A stretch of 33,770 nt of DNA, taken from Victivallales bacterium. GTDB taxonomy: Bacteria; Verrucomicrobiota; Lentisphaeria; Oligosphaerales; Oligosphaeraceae. Shown here in pieces: positions 8,073 through 16,526 of the stretch. Positions within the stretch are counted from its first letter, which is position 1, and every line of letters starts with the position of its first letter. The notes below the pieces were generated by a model. That model did not search any database and was not told the origin of the DNA. It saw nothing but the letters and a program-made list of their open reading frames with translations. Location: the NCBI GenBank assembly GCA_017548425.1, contig JAFZAB010000195.1:1-33770 (forward strand). Reading direction: 5' to 3'. The position numbers and the translations under genes were made by a program.

Positions 8073-8142
8073 CATGCGGGAAAGCCATGCGTGGCTGGCG
8101 GAGGCCAGAATGCCATAGGTATTGTCATGGCGGACATGCATG
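8073..8142 (+). promoter_or_regulatory. Possible structured RNA element between rpmB and rpe
   Basis: The spacer can fold into a multibranched structure. CATGC (8073-8077) pairs with GCATG (8138-8142) and encloses three hairpins: AGCCA/TGGCT (8083-8096, TGCG loop), GGC/GCC (8097-8106, GGAG loop) and GCCAT/ATGGC (8112-8131). The strong terminator at 8144 follows within two bases. That layout fits a cis-acting leader of rpe or the end of a small RNA. I do not recognise a known riboswitch class; the stems are short and untested. Confidence 0.35.
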
Positions 8143-8143
8143 A

Positions 8144-8180
8144 AAAACGGACACAGACGAGTCTCTGTGCCCGTTTTTTG
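8144..8180 (+). terminator. Strong intrinsic terminator between rpmB and rpe
   Basis: AAAACGG-A-CACAGA (8144-8157) pairs with TCTGTG-C-CCGTTTT (8164-8177) around the loop CGAGTC with a single A-C mismatch, and the 3' arm runs into six T residues. It ends the rpmB message only 20 nt before the rpe start codon, so rpe needs read-through or a promoter inside the spacer. Confidence 0.88.
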
Positions 8181-8199
8181 TTGTAAAAGGGCGAATGCG

Positions 8200-8892
8200 A
8201 TGAAAAACCGTTCACTGAATGAAATGAAATTTGAGCACGGCTGCCTGGTGGCTCCGTCGATTCTGGCGGCGGATTTCAGCCGTCTTGGCGAGGCGATTTC
8301 TGGCGTGGAGGCCGGCGGCGCGGATTTGCTGCATGTGGATATCATGGACGGGCATTTCGTCCCGAACCTTTCGATGGGGCCCGGCGTGGTCTCTTGCATT
8401 CGCAAAGGAAGCGATTTGCCGTTTGACGTGCATCTGATGCTCTCCGAGCCCGGCCGCTACATCGAGCCGTTCGTGAAGGCCGGCGCGGATCATATCACGG
8501 TCCATGTCGAGAGCCGCGGCGATCTGGCGGACGTGATTCGCCAAATCCATGATCTTGGTTGCAGCGCGGGCATTACGCTTCGTCCGGGCACGCCGGCGAC
8601 GAGTCTGCGTCCGTATCTTGAAATGGTTGAAATGGTTTTGGTTATGACGGTCGAGCCCGGCTTTGGCGGGCAGTCGTTCATGGAAGGCCAGTTGCCGAAA
8701 ATCGCCTCTTTGCGCAAGATGATCGACGCGACGGGAAAGAAGATTTATTTGGAAGTGGACGGCGGCGTGGCCGTCGGCACGGCACGCCAAGTGAAGGCGG
8801 CCGGAGCGGATGTGCTCGTGGCCGGCAGCAGTGTTTTTGGCGCGAAGAATGGTTTTGACGCCGCCATCAAGGCGATTCGCGAAGACGCATGA
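8200..8892 (+). CDS. rpe: Ribulose-phosphate 3-epimerase
   Basis: Interconverts D-ribulose 5-phosphate and D-xylulose 5-phosphate in the pentose phosphate pathway; cytoplasmic TIM barrel with a divalent metal. The 230-residue product has all family signatures: VAPSILAADFSRL near the N-terminus, the metal-binding strand HVDIMDGHFVPNLSMGP, the phosphate-binding VEPGFGGQSF, and LEVDGGV followed by VAGSSVFG. The ATG at 8200 has AAAAGGG before it. A second ATG at 8224 would give a start closer to the E. coli protein (MKFEHGCLVAPS) but without a good ribosome site. It stands 61 nt ahead of the PpiD-like gene and probably shares its message. Confidence 0.96.
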   Translation: MKNRSLNEMKFEHGCLVAPSILAADFSRLGEAISGVEAGGADLLHVDIMDGHFVPNLSMGPGVVSCIRKGSDLPFDVHLMLSEPGRYIEPFVKAGADHITVHVESRGDLADVIRQIHDLGCSAGITLRPGTPATSLRPYLEMVEMVLVMTVEPGFGGQSFMEGQLPKIASLRKMIDATGKKIYLEVDGGVAVGTARQVKAAGADVLVAGSSVFGAKNGFDAAIKAIREDA

Positions 8893-8953
8893 TGGCACGA
8901 TAAGATATAAGGAAATCAAAAAAAGGAATTGATTCTATAATAAGGACTCTCAC

Positions 8954-11695
8954 ATGATCATCAGTAGCTTCAACCGTTATTTTGAGAAGCACGGTCGCAA
9001 GACGTACATCGTGCTCGGCATCATCATCAGTGTGATTTTCGTGTTCTCGCTGGGCGGCGGCATGGACAGCTGCGGCTATCGTGAACCCGGCCTGAAATCG
9101 TTCGGCAAGATGTACGGCAAAACGCTGAAGTCCAAGGAGACCATGGAGCAGATGCGCAGAGCCGATATCGGCTATATCCTGCGCACAGGCATGTCTCTCG
9201 GCCGCAACAATGGCGACTCGCAGTTGCTGCAACTGGCGCTTCAGCGCATGCGCGCCCTCCACAAGGCTCATGAACTGGGCTTGGACAAAGTTTCGGACGC
9301 CGAACTTCTGGAAGCGATCCAGTCTCAGCCGATTTTCGGCGGAAAGGAGAATTTCTCCAAGCAGCGCTATCTTGATTTCGTCAATAACTACATGATTCCC
9401 AACCGCATGAGCGGCGGCGACCTCGATGAAATCATCAAGGAGAATTTGATCATCGACCGTCTGGAAGAAAAGGCCGTCGAAGGCGTCGAAGTGACGGAAG
9501 ACGAAATCAATGAATATTTGGAAAAATACACGATCAGCCAGTATGAATACGCGATGAACGTCTCCAAAGATTCCACTCCGTCGGAAGAGGAAATCACGAA
9601 ATTCTTTGAAACCCGCAAGGGCGAACTGACGTTGGACGACCAGAAGAAGGCCGTTGTCGCGACCATCACAGTCGATGATGTCTTGGCGAACGCCAACCTG
9701 AAGGCGCAGGTCGAGCCGAAGGAAGAAGAACTCAAAGATATGTTCGAGAAGGGCCAAGCCCATCTTTACAAGGACAAGAAGTATGAAGATGTAAAGGAAG
9801 CCATCCGCAAGCAGGTCAGCCGCCGCAAAGCCAGTGAGACCGCCCGCAAGGCTATTGCGGATCTCGCCGCCAAAGTCGCGGAGAAGCCCGCTGGCGAAAA
9901 GCCCGAAGAAGCCATCGCCCGCTTCACGAAACTCGCTACCGAGGCTGGCGCGAAGATCGTCACGACCGATTTCTTCTCAAGCGGCGATGAAATCCCCGGC
10001 ATGAAAGGCCATGTCGGAGCTCTTGCCCGCGCCATTCGCGCGTTGAACCAAGTTGGTGCCGCGACGAAGGAAGTCGCGACCATCGGCGCTTTCAATGTCG
10101 CCATTCTGGCGGATCAGAAGCCTGGCGAAATGCCGGCGGCCGTCAATGACGAAGTCAAGGCGAAAATCATCGACAAGTTGGTCGGCGAAAAAGCGATGGC
10201 CTACTTCAATGAAAAAATCGCTCCCTACAAAGACAAAGTCGCTGGTCTGAAGAGCGTTTGGGATTTGGTCACTCCCTTCCAGCAGGAACTGGAAGCGAAG
10301 AAATTGGACGAAGAAGCCATGATGGCTGAATACTCAAAGTATCAGGAGTTCCTCAGCGACAACGTCATGCCGTTCTTCAAAGAAGAGCTCCGCAGCGCGA
10401 AGATCGTTGCTTTCAAGCCCGCGACGTTCGAAGGCCGTTTCGAAATCACGGAAGCCGAAAAGAAGGCTGAATACGAATCCCGCAAGGCCGAATTCGAAAA
10501 GAAACAGGTTCGTATGAACAAGATCGTCGTCAATCTGGACGCCAATGCCGATGACGCCGCGAAAGCCGCCAAGAAGGCGAAACTGACCGAAGCCCTGAAC
10601 AAGCTGAAGGAAGGAAAGGAATTCAAGGATCTGGTTGAGGAATATTCCGAAGACACGCTGACAAAGAGCAAGCAGGGCGATACGGGCCTCGTCGATGTCA
10701 CGACGTTGGATGAAGCCATCGCAAAGGCTGTTCTGGATATGGAAATCAACCAAGTGAGCGGCATTCTGGAAAGCAAAAATTCCATGATGATCGTGAAACT
10801 GGCCGAAAAAGACATGGGCAAGACGTATGAAGACGCGACGGTCCAGGCTGAATTGACGAAGTCCATCACCGCTGAAAAGACGAAGAACCTTGCAGCGGAT
10901 GCCGCCCATGCGTTCTCCACGAGATTCACGGAAGCCTGCGATCAAAACGACAAGGCCGGAGCCGCAAAGAAGGCGTTGGTCGAAGTCTTTGAAGAATTGG
11001 TCGCCGCTGGCGTTCCGGATGCGGAAATCATTGATTTGCCGTATTCTGCACAGAGCACCTCTATTCCGGGCTTTGGCCGCGAGACACAGCTGATGACGCT
11101 GTTGTTCAGCCGTACGCCTGACAATCCCTGCACCTACATGGTGGCCGGCCAGAACGCAAGCTATGTGGCTTGCCTGAAAGACGTCAAGCCGTCCTATCTG
11201 GCTATCCCGTCCGCCGAAGATCCGGACTCTCTCAACCGTCTGAAGATGTTGTACAGGAAAGAAACGGCCATGGCCGCCGTCAAGAAGACGGCTGAAGAGA
11301 AGGCCGCCGCCATCAATAAAGAATTGGCAGCCGGCACACCGTTGGACAAGGCCGCTGGCGACATCGTCTTCAAGCCTGTCGCTGAAGCGTTTGATTTCAT
11401 GGGTGTCCAGCAGAATCGCGACTTGCACGCGAAGGACAAGATGAGTCTTCTGAAGACGTTGCATCGCGGCAAGGTCGGCACCGTTCTGGAGCCTGTCAAG
11501 ACCTATTCCGGCTATGATCTGGTTTATCTGGACAAACGCGAACTGAAGAACGACGACGATTCAAAGCGTCTCGCCGAGCAGATCAAGACCAGCCTTGGAA
11601 ACCGCAAGAAAGGCCGCAAGCTGGCTGAATACTATGAGCAGTTGGAGATTGAATCCAACACGCAGCTGGTCGAAGGCCTGATCCGCCAGAAGTAA
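8954..11695 (+). CDS. PpiD/SurA-type membrane-anchored peptidyl-prolyl isomerase and chaperone
   Basis: A 913-residue protein with a short cytosolic N-terminus, one membrane segment at residues about 18-36 (YIVLGIIISVIFVFSLGGG) and a long periplasmic part. This is the architecture of PpiD, which helps proteins leave the Sec translocon and fold. Residues about 70-200 form a SurA_N-like helical region. Residues about 515-625 read as a parvulin domain (MNKIVVNLDAN, then LKEGKEFKDLVEEYSED, GDTGLVDV, MEINQVSGILES). The C-terminal third (about 650-913) has further parvulin-like segments (KTLHRGKVGTVLEPVKTYSG). The product is longer than the roughly 620 residues of E. coli PpiD and rich in Lys/Glu helices. 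The start at 8954 has AAGGA seven bases upstream. A strong terminator follows the stop. Confidence 0.85.
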   Translation: MIISSFNRYFEKHGRKTYIVLGIIISVIFVFSLGGGMDSCGYREPGLKSFGKMYGKTLKSKETMEQMRRADIGYILRTGMSLGRNNGDSQLLQLALQRMRALHKAHELGLDKVSDAELLEAIQSQPIFGGKENFSKQRYLDFVNNYMIPNRMSGGDLDEIIKENLIIDRLEEKAVEGVEVTEDEINEYLEKYTISQYEYAMNVSKDSTPSEEEITKFFETRKGELTLDDQKKAVVATITVDDVLANANLKAQVEPKEEELKDMFEKGQAHLYKDKKYEDVKEAIRKQVSRRKASETARKAIADLAAKVAEKPAGEKPEEAIARFTKLATEAGAKIVTTDFFSSGDEIPGMKGHVGALARAIRALNQVGAATKEVATIGAFNVAILADQKPGEMPAAVNDEVKAKIIDKLVGEKAMAYFNEKIAPYKDKVAGLKSVWDLVTPFQQELEAKKLDEEAMMAEYSKYQEFLSDNVMPFFKEELRSAKIVAFKPATFEGRFEITEAEKKAEYESRKAEFEKKQVRMNKIVVNLDANADDAAKAAKKAKLTEALNKLKEGKEFKDLVEEYSEDTLTKSKQGDTGLVDVTTLDEAIAKAVLDMEINQVSGILESKNSMMIVKLAEKDMGKTYEDATVQAELTKSITAEKTKNLAADAAHAFSTRFTEACDQNDKAGAAKKALVEVFEELVAAGVPDAEIIDLPYSAQSTSIPGFGRETQLMTLLFSRTPDNPCTYMVAGQNASYVACLKDVKPSYLAIPSAEDPDSLNRLKMLYRKETAMAAVKKTAEEKAAAINKELAAGTPLDKAAGDIVFKPVAEAFDFMGVQQNRDLHAKDKMSLLKTLHRGKVGTVLEPVKTYSGYDLVYLDKRELKNDDDSKRLAEQIKTSLGNRKKGRKLAEYYEQLEIESNTQLVEGLIRQK

Positions 11696-11718
11696 TTCCA
11701 GCCGTTCATCTTAAAGAC

Positions 11719-11761
11719 AAACAAGCCCCGCGGTAGTAAATATCGCGGGGCTTGTTTTTTT
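11719..11761 (+). terminator. Intrinsic terminator between the convergent PpiD-like and GH110-like genes
   Basis: CAAGCCCCGCG (11722-11732) pairs perfectly with CGCGGGGCTTG (11744-11754) and is followed by seven T residues. The arms extend as AAA/TTT. On the opposite strand the stem is followed by TTTGTC, so it could also stop the minus-strand unit ending at 11908, for which I see no other terminator. Confidence 0.93.
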
Positions 11762-11774
11762 GGTGTGGCGACGG

Positions 11775-11805
11775 CTAGTATTCTAGGAGACTAGAAGGCT
11801 AGAAG
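11775..11805. repeat. Four CTAG words at 8-nt spacing
   Basis: CTAG occurs at 11775, 11783, 11791 and 11799, each separated by four variable bases, giving an imperfect 8-nt tandem array. The remaining spacer up to 11907 also holds CCATAAGC-like duplications (11834-11861) but no gene that I can support. Confidence 0.7.
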
Positions 11806-11907
11806 CATTTATGGCCAAAGGATTTTATTTTACCATAAGCTTTATAAGCCATAAGCGGTCGTGCAGATGCGCATCCTTCCCATGCGCATTTGAAACACGC
11901 CGCCTCC

Positions 11908-13860
11908 TCACTCCTTCACCCGTATCACATCATTCCGTTCGCACCGTATCGTCTTCTCATCGGCGTATTTGCCAAGCTGGACGGCATCCATGTCGCCTGG
12001 CGTGACAAGATAGATTTTGTTGTCTGTCACGTCAACATGCTTGCTGGCGGTCACGAAGACAGCTCCATGACGTTCCATTCCAAGATATTGCGGATGGCCA
12101 AACATGTTTTTTGTTCCGGAAAAATCGCCTGTCCGCCGTTCGGTTCGCAACGGATTCCAAAATACGTTGCCGCTGACGGTTACACCATCCGCATACATGA
12201 TGTGGATGAAAGATCCTTCCACAATCAAGTTGTCGCGGATTTCGACATCGCGGATGACGGAATCGTCCCACACGCCCTGCGCCGTGTCGCGTGGCACAAG
12301 ACCTGTCTCGATGCCGCCGCAACGGATCAGCGTGTTGCCGATGATTTTCACGTTCTGCGGAATCGCGCCCTCCGCATAGCCCCACGACTCCTCATAGACG
12401 CTCAGGCCAGAATACACATCCTTCCAGACATTGTTCTCCAAAATGCCGCCGCCAACGCCTGTCAGCAATGCTCCTCTTGAACGCGAATCGTGGAAATAGC
12501 AACCGCGAATCACAAATCCTTCGGCATTATCCACATGCGTATCCACCAAAAGCTGTTCGGCAGGCAGATCGACCGCTTCGCCAAGTTCCACGACATACAG
12601 TTGCCCCTTCCTGCGCCATGCGATCCGTTCATTCGCCTGCGGCTTCATGTCGGCGATTTCCTTCAGCAACGCCTCATCTGTTAACGGCTTTACATCAACG
12701 ACTTTTGAAAACGAGACTTGTTCCAATTTGCCGATGCGATGCAACGTAAATTCCGTTCCCGCCATGGGCGCTTTCGGAGCGCCGACGACAATTGTCGTCG
12801 GCGACAGTTGCTTCCAGCAATACCGCCAGTTGCCATGCAGATTCAGATTGTCGTCCGACGTATGGGCGAACTCGCAGTTCTCCACCAATGCACCATGCGT
12901 CACGCAATTGGAATGGAAATGGTCGGCCGTCCCATAATGGATGCGTCGTGTTCCAGGCTTGCGTATCAACCGCATATTCAAGAACTTATTGTTTCCAACA
13001 CCACCGTTTTCCAGAATGCCCATGCCCTGCGACTGCCAGACGTCGATGTTTTCGAATGTCATGTTTTCGCAACCGTTCACATGAATCGTGAAGCCACGAC
13101 GGAAATTCAACGCAATCAACGTGCCCACAGACACTTTTCCAAACATTCCACGAGCCTCCGTATGCGCGTTTTTCGTAAAATACGGAGCCAGTTGCGACGG
13201 ATTCAGCTTCACGGTCAATTTGTCGCCGTCATGCAATGTCGCGCCGTCGTGAATCAGTGTATTTTGCTGAATGTATTCGCCTTCAGGCGTATAGAGCGAA
13301 AATTGTCCGCCACCCATGCCTGATTTCGGCCAATCGGCGTCAATCTGCATTTCAAGACTTTTGTAGTCGTCGGCGATGGAAAGAATCGTCCCCTGAATAT
13401 AGACCGGCAGGTCGAAATCAATCTGGAAGTTCTTCAGAACCATACCTTTGCAATTTGTGAAAAGCAAACTTTGCGGATTGTCGGCAATTTTGGACATGGG
13501 CCGTTCAAACCAAAATGTACTGCCCTGCCCGTCCAGCGTGAAATCCTGCACACGGTCGAAATGCCATCCGCTGTTGTCGGCGAAACGATATTCGCCGCGC
13601 TTCATGCGGAACTCCTTACGACCTTCCGCAATGGCGGCGGCGACTTGCTTCTTCAGCTCTTCGCCAGCTGTACGCTGCCGCGCTTTCTCCGCTTCGTCTT
13701 GTACGAAGCCAGAAGGCGCAAGTTTATCGTATGCAGGTGTTTGCTGGGCGCGTTTCCAAGCGGGATTGCGCTCCAGCCGCTCCTGTAGCATCTGTTCGCC
13801 ATCCTGCGCCATGACCGCCATGGCGCCCATTGCCAGAAACCATAATTTGCAAAATTTCAT
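11908..13860 (-). CDS. Secreted right-handed parallel beta-helix protein, GH110 (alpha-1,3-galactosidase)-like
   Basis: A 650-residue exported protein. Residues 1-18 are a signal peptide ending AVMA before QDGEQ. From about residue 100 the chain is a series of short beta-helix rungs (DFTLDGQGSTFWF, MTFENIDVWQSQGMGILENG, VKIIGNTLIRCGG, VEIRDNLIVEGS, VTVSGNVFWNP). Residues 313-342 (ADHFHSN to DDNLNLHG) match the GH110 active-site region: an aspartate at 313, then a DD pair at 336-337 and a histidine at 342. From memory the D-to-DD spacing equals that of characterised GH110 enzymes. GH110 enzymes remove terminal alpha-1,3-linked galactose from host glycans or algal polysaccharides. An AGAG lies a little far upstream of the ATG. 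It is last in the minus-strand cluster, after DUF4091 and sulfatase genes, which supports glycan degradation. Exact specificity is unknown. Confidence 0.75.
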   Translation of the reverse strand: MKFCKLWFLAMGAMAVMAQDGEQMLQERLERNPAWKRAQQTPAYDKLAPSGFVQDEAEKARQRTAGEELKKQVAAAIAEGRKEFRMKRGEYRFADNSGWHFDRVQDFTLDGQGSTFWFERPMSKIADNPQSLLFTNCKGMVLKNFQIDFDLPVYIQGTILSIADDYKSLEMQIDADWPKSGMGGGQFSLYTPEGEYIQQNTLIHDGATLHDGDKLTVKLNPSQLAPYFTKNAHTEARGMFGKVSVGTLIALNFRRGFTIHVNGCENMTFENIDVWQSQGMGILENGGVGNNKFLNMRLIRKPGTRRIHYGTADHFHSNCVTHGALVENCEFAHTSDDNLNLHGNWRYCWKQLSPTTIVVGAPKAPMAGTEFTLHRIGKLEQVSFSKVVDVKPLTDEALLKEIADMKPQANERIAWRRKGQLYVVELGEAVDLPAEQLLVDTHVDNAEGFVIRGCYFHDSRSRGALLTGVGGGILENNVWKDVYSGLSVYEESWGYAEGAIPQNVKIIGNTLIRCGGIETGLVPRDTAQGVWDDSVIRDVEIRDNLIVEGSFIHIMYADGVTVSGNVFWNPLRTERRTGDFSGTKNMFGHPQYLGMERHGAVFVTASKHVDVTDNKIYLVTPGDMDAVQLGKYADEKTIRCERNDVIRVKE

Positions 13861-13891
13861 AAGTTACTGCTCTAATTTCTTTGTTTAAGAA

Positions 13892-13930
13892 ACCACAGAA
13901 CACACAGATTACACAGATTTTTTCACAGAT
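13892..13930. repeat. CACAGAT 9-nt tandem repeat
   Basis: Three consecutive 9-nt units ACCACAGAA, CACACAGAT and TACACAGAT (13892-13918) are followed by a fourth CACAGAT at 13924-13930; a further CACAGAT-like word occurs at 14036-14042. The 279-nt spacer 13861-14139 contains no gene that I can support. Confidence 0.7.
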
Positions 13931-14096
13931 AGCCTTGCCGCCGAGGCCGAAAAAAACATAAGATTCTAAGTTATAAACGGAATATAAACCAAGCAGAATT
14001 CAACGGCCTCCGGCGCCAAGGCTGGTTCTGAAAATCACAGATGAAAATCAGGCTCAAAAACAGTGTATAATGCAGACATACAAAGAATCTGCATTT

Positions 14097-14124
14097 GCTT
14101 TAAGCTTTCGGCTTTAAGCTTTCA
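14097..14124. repeat. 14-nt direct tandem duplication
   Basis: GCTTTAAGCTTTC followed by G (14097-14110) and again by A (14111-14124) is an almost perfect tandem duplication just downstream of the DUF4091 gene. Each unit itself contains the palindrome TTAAGCTTTC-like core AAGCTT. Confidence 0.75.
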
Positions 14125-14127
14125 GCT

Positions 14128-14155
14128 AAACTTAAGGCATTAATGCCTTAAGTTT
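14128..14155. repeat. 28-nt perfect palindrome spanning the stop codon of the DUF4091 gene
   Basis: AAACTTAAGGCATT (14128-14141) is the exact reverse complement of the adjoining AATGCCTTAAGTTT (14142-14155). The UAA stop of the minus-strand gene at 14140 sits in its centre. It forms a 14-bp hairpin or cruciform with no loop. On the minus strand only TTT follows the stem, so termination would be weak; on the plus strand five T residues follow. Confidence 0.8.
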
Positions 14156-16452
14156 TTCAATGCCATGATCTTCCGCGCCAATGCATCACGCTGGGCTTCC
14201 AGCATCTTCGGATCATGGTCCCAATGCGTTAAATCAACGGCCACAGGAGCAATTATATTCTGAATTTGACGTTCCGCATCCAAATCATTGCCCAGCAGAT
14301 TACGGTAGATATTGAAGTACTCAATGTCTTCATTGCCGTCACGCAGAATCTCCAGACGGATGCTTGTCACAGGACCATCGATGCCGACCTGCTTGCCGGG
14401 ATATGTCAAGAAGCCATCGCCATTGGCGCCCGGGAACATTTCAGCCTCTTCCCAAACTTTGCATTCAGGCTGGTAGGCGCCGTTTCTATACATGGTATAG
14501 ACATCGACGCACCAATACAGCATGCCTTCGATGCCGTATTTCACAAATAGCCATGAATAAACACGATGGGACATGCCGCAATCGTCAATCAGCCATGTCG
14601 GATACGGAGCTTTCGGCCAGCAGCAGGTGTACCACCAAATATGCTGTCCGGCCTTGCGACGAGCGTACAGTTTGTCAAAATTGATATAGTTCAGAAGTGG
14701 AACCCAGATGTCAACATGATCCAACAACTTGTCCTCCGGCTGAACCGTCATCAAGAACTGCACATCCTTTCCAATCGAATGGACTTTTTCCGCAAGTTCC
14801 ACGACATAATCATATTGCGACTTGCTTGGTTCGTCAAAGCAATAGACATAGCCTTTATCCAGCCAGCCGTTTTCGCGCAGATAGGCTGTATCTTCTTTCA
14901 GACTTTCCAAATTCATATTCTTCCCCCAGCCGCTGGGAATCTGGAAAGACGCCACGCGCGGATCGTTCAAAAACTTTTTAGCCTCTTCGGAACGAATCGG
15001 ATACGGCAAGTTGCCTGAACCAAAACGACGGTCCGCCATAAACCAATAGTATTTGTCTCTCATCGCCTGCCATTCAGGCGTATTCGGCTTCAAATCAAAG
15101 CCTTTTTCAATGCCAGACGGCCAAACGGCCACGGCGCTTTTGAAAGTCGGCGTCACAGGTAATTCGAAATCATAGACTTCCACCGTCAGTGGAATTTCCT
15201 TTTTGTAACCGTTTTTATCTGTGACCGTCACCGTTCCTGCATATTTTCCAGGCTTGCAACCAGCCTTCGTTTCTGCCTGAACCCAAATGGATTGCGTTGC
15301 TTCCAATGGTACATCAATGGCATCTTGAAGCGGCGGCAACGCGTCTGCATACAAACCGGGCTTGAGTTTTAATTTCGGATCGCACGTCGCCTTGCGAACC
15401 ATCGTATAGCAGACTTGCAACAGCCGCAATTCCAGATTTTCCGCCACCGCGCCATCGGCATTCTTCAATTCCGAAACCGCAACGTTAAGTCCTTGAATAG
15501 GAGCTTTATCCGCATAAATTACAATCTGTTTCGCCTCTGTTTCACGAATGGCCAGCGAGATCGACAGCGACGGCTTCGCTTCATCTTCCTTCGGCGACGC
15601 ATAGCGGCGGTATTTGTTTATCACACTGTCTGTCCACAAGATGATGTTTCCTTTCTCATTAGGCTGACGAAGCATAACTTCCTGATTATCCGTCGCGTCC
15701 GACCGCTGATGCCATTCATCCGCCGCCGTCAGTTGATAAAATGCGCGCCCCCAATCCTCTGGAACATCCTTGTCCTCATACTCTCCGCCAGTTAGATTTC
15801 CGACATAAGTATTTGCCTCCGTGTTATCAGGATACCGTGAACGCGCGATATAATAACGCATGCCTTCCACGGGCGTCCATGAAAGTTTCACCGATTTCGC
15901 CTGCGGATTGTATTCACAGCGGAAATTGTCAGGCTTGGCTGGCTGCGGTTTCGGCAAACCAAAACGCACGTCATCAATCCAACCTTCACCTTCCGTTTCT
16001 TTACCAAAAAGTTCAAAGCGGACTTGAAACTTTTTGGTATCTTTTGATGTCTTGAAGCGAATGGAAATCGGAACCCACTCAACACTCCGCACAATGGCAC
16101 TAGGCGAACACTTCAGCCATTTGTCATTTTCACCGTATTCATAGCCGAACAGGCTGCCCTGCCCTTTTGCCATCGCCGTCAATAGATATTCTGTCTCCGG
16201 TTCGACAGGCAGATACCCTTGGCACAACGCTGCCACATGGCTCTTGCCGTCTTTGATTTTCGTGATATATCCGCAGGCTTGCCCACTGTATGGCGCGTCC
16301 GACGTCATGCCGGCCTTCGAACCACCCGTGCAATGTTTATCCCAATGCGCGGGCATTCCGTCTTCTCCTTTCTCCTCAAAATTTGTGTTCTGCAACATGT
16401 TCTGTCCGAACACGACCAATGGAAGCATACACAAGAGCCATATTTTTTTCAT
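14140..16452 (-). CDS. Secreted DUF4091 (GH123-like) glycoside hydrolase with carbohydrate-binding and FN3-like domains
   Basis: A 770-residue exported protein. Residues 1-16 are a signal peptide (LLCMLPLVVFG before QNML). Residues about 17-165 look like a jelly-roll carbohydrate-binding module (LQNTNFEEKGEDGMPAHW, ending in GWIDDVRFG). Residues about 170-255 are FN3-like (VKLSWTPVEGMRYYIARS). A beta domain at about 280-430 (IWVQAETKAGCKPGKYAGT) is typical before GH123/DUF4091 barrels. The barrel from about 430 to 710 has GYVYCFDEPSKSQYD near residue 540, where an acid pair is expected for catalysis, then HIWWYTCCWP, PTWLIDD and GDGFLTYPGKQ, all DUF4091 hallmarks. GH123 enzymes cleave N-acetylgalactosaminides; DUF4091 specificity is otherwise open. 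AAGGAAAACATC precedes the ATG. The gene lies 74 nt after the sulfatase. Confidence 0.85.
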   Translation of the reverse strand: MKKIWLLCMLPLVVFGQNMLQNTNFEEKGEDGMPAHWDKHCTGGSKAGMTSDAPYSGQACGYITKIKDGKSHVAALCQGYLPVEPETEYLLTAMAKGQGSLFGYEYGENDKWLKCSPSAIVRSVEWVPISIRFKTSKDTKKFQVRFELFGKETEGEGWIDDVRFGLPKPQPAKPDNFRCEYNPQAKSVKLSWTPVEGMRYYIARSRYPDNTEANTYVGNLTGGEYEDKDVPEDWGRAFYQLTAADEWHQRSDATDNQEVMLRQPNEKGNIILWTDSVINKYRRYASPKEDEAKPSLSISLAIRETEAKQIVIYADKAPIQGLNVAVSELKNADGAVAENLELRLLQVCYTMVRKATCDPKLKLKPGLYADALPPLQDAIDVPLEATQSIWVQAETKAGCKPGKYAGTVTVTDKNGYKKEIPLTVEVYDFELPVTPTFKSAVAVWPSGIEKGFDLKPNTPEWQAMRDKYYWFMADRRFGSGNLPYPIRSEEAKKFLNDPRVASFQIPSGWGKNMNLESLKEDTAYLRENGWLDKGYVYCFDEPSKSQYDYVVELAEKVHSIGKDVQFLMTVQPEDKLLDHVDIWVPLLNYINFDKLYARRKAGQHIWWYTCCWPKAPYPTWLIDDCGMSHRVYSWLFVKYGIEGMLYWCVDVYTMYRNGAYQPECKVWEEAEMFPGANGDGFLTYPGKQVGIDGPVTSIRLEILRDGNEDIEYFNIYRNLLGNDLDAERQIQNIIAPVAVDLTHWDHDPKMLEAQRDALARKIMALKNLRH

Positions 16453-16472
16453 GATGTTTTCCTTTTTTTCTA

Positions 16473-16508
16473 GGGATAAAAGGGATTCAAGAGATTCAAG
16501 GGATACAA
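16473..16508. repeat. GGGATTCAA 9-nt tandem repeat
   Basis: Four consecutive 9-nt units, GGGATAAAA, GGGATTCAA, GAGATTCAA and GGGATACAA, fill the spacer between the sulfatase stop and the DUF4091 leader. They lie upstream of the ribosome site of the latter, so a transcript would carry them in its intercistronic region. Confidence 0.75.
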
Positions 16509-16526
16509 GAAAGAGGATGGAAGGGA

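Noticed and set aside
13892..13930. CRISPR-like array
   Set aside because: Units are only 9 nt and directly abutting with no spacers; no cas gene is present in the window.
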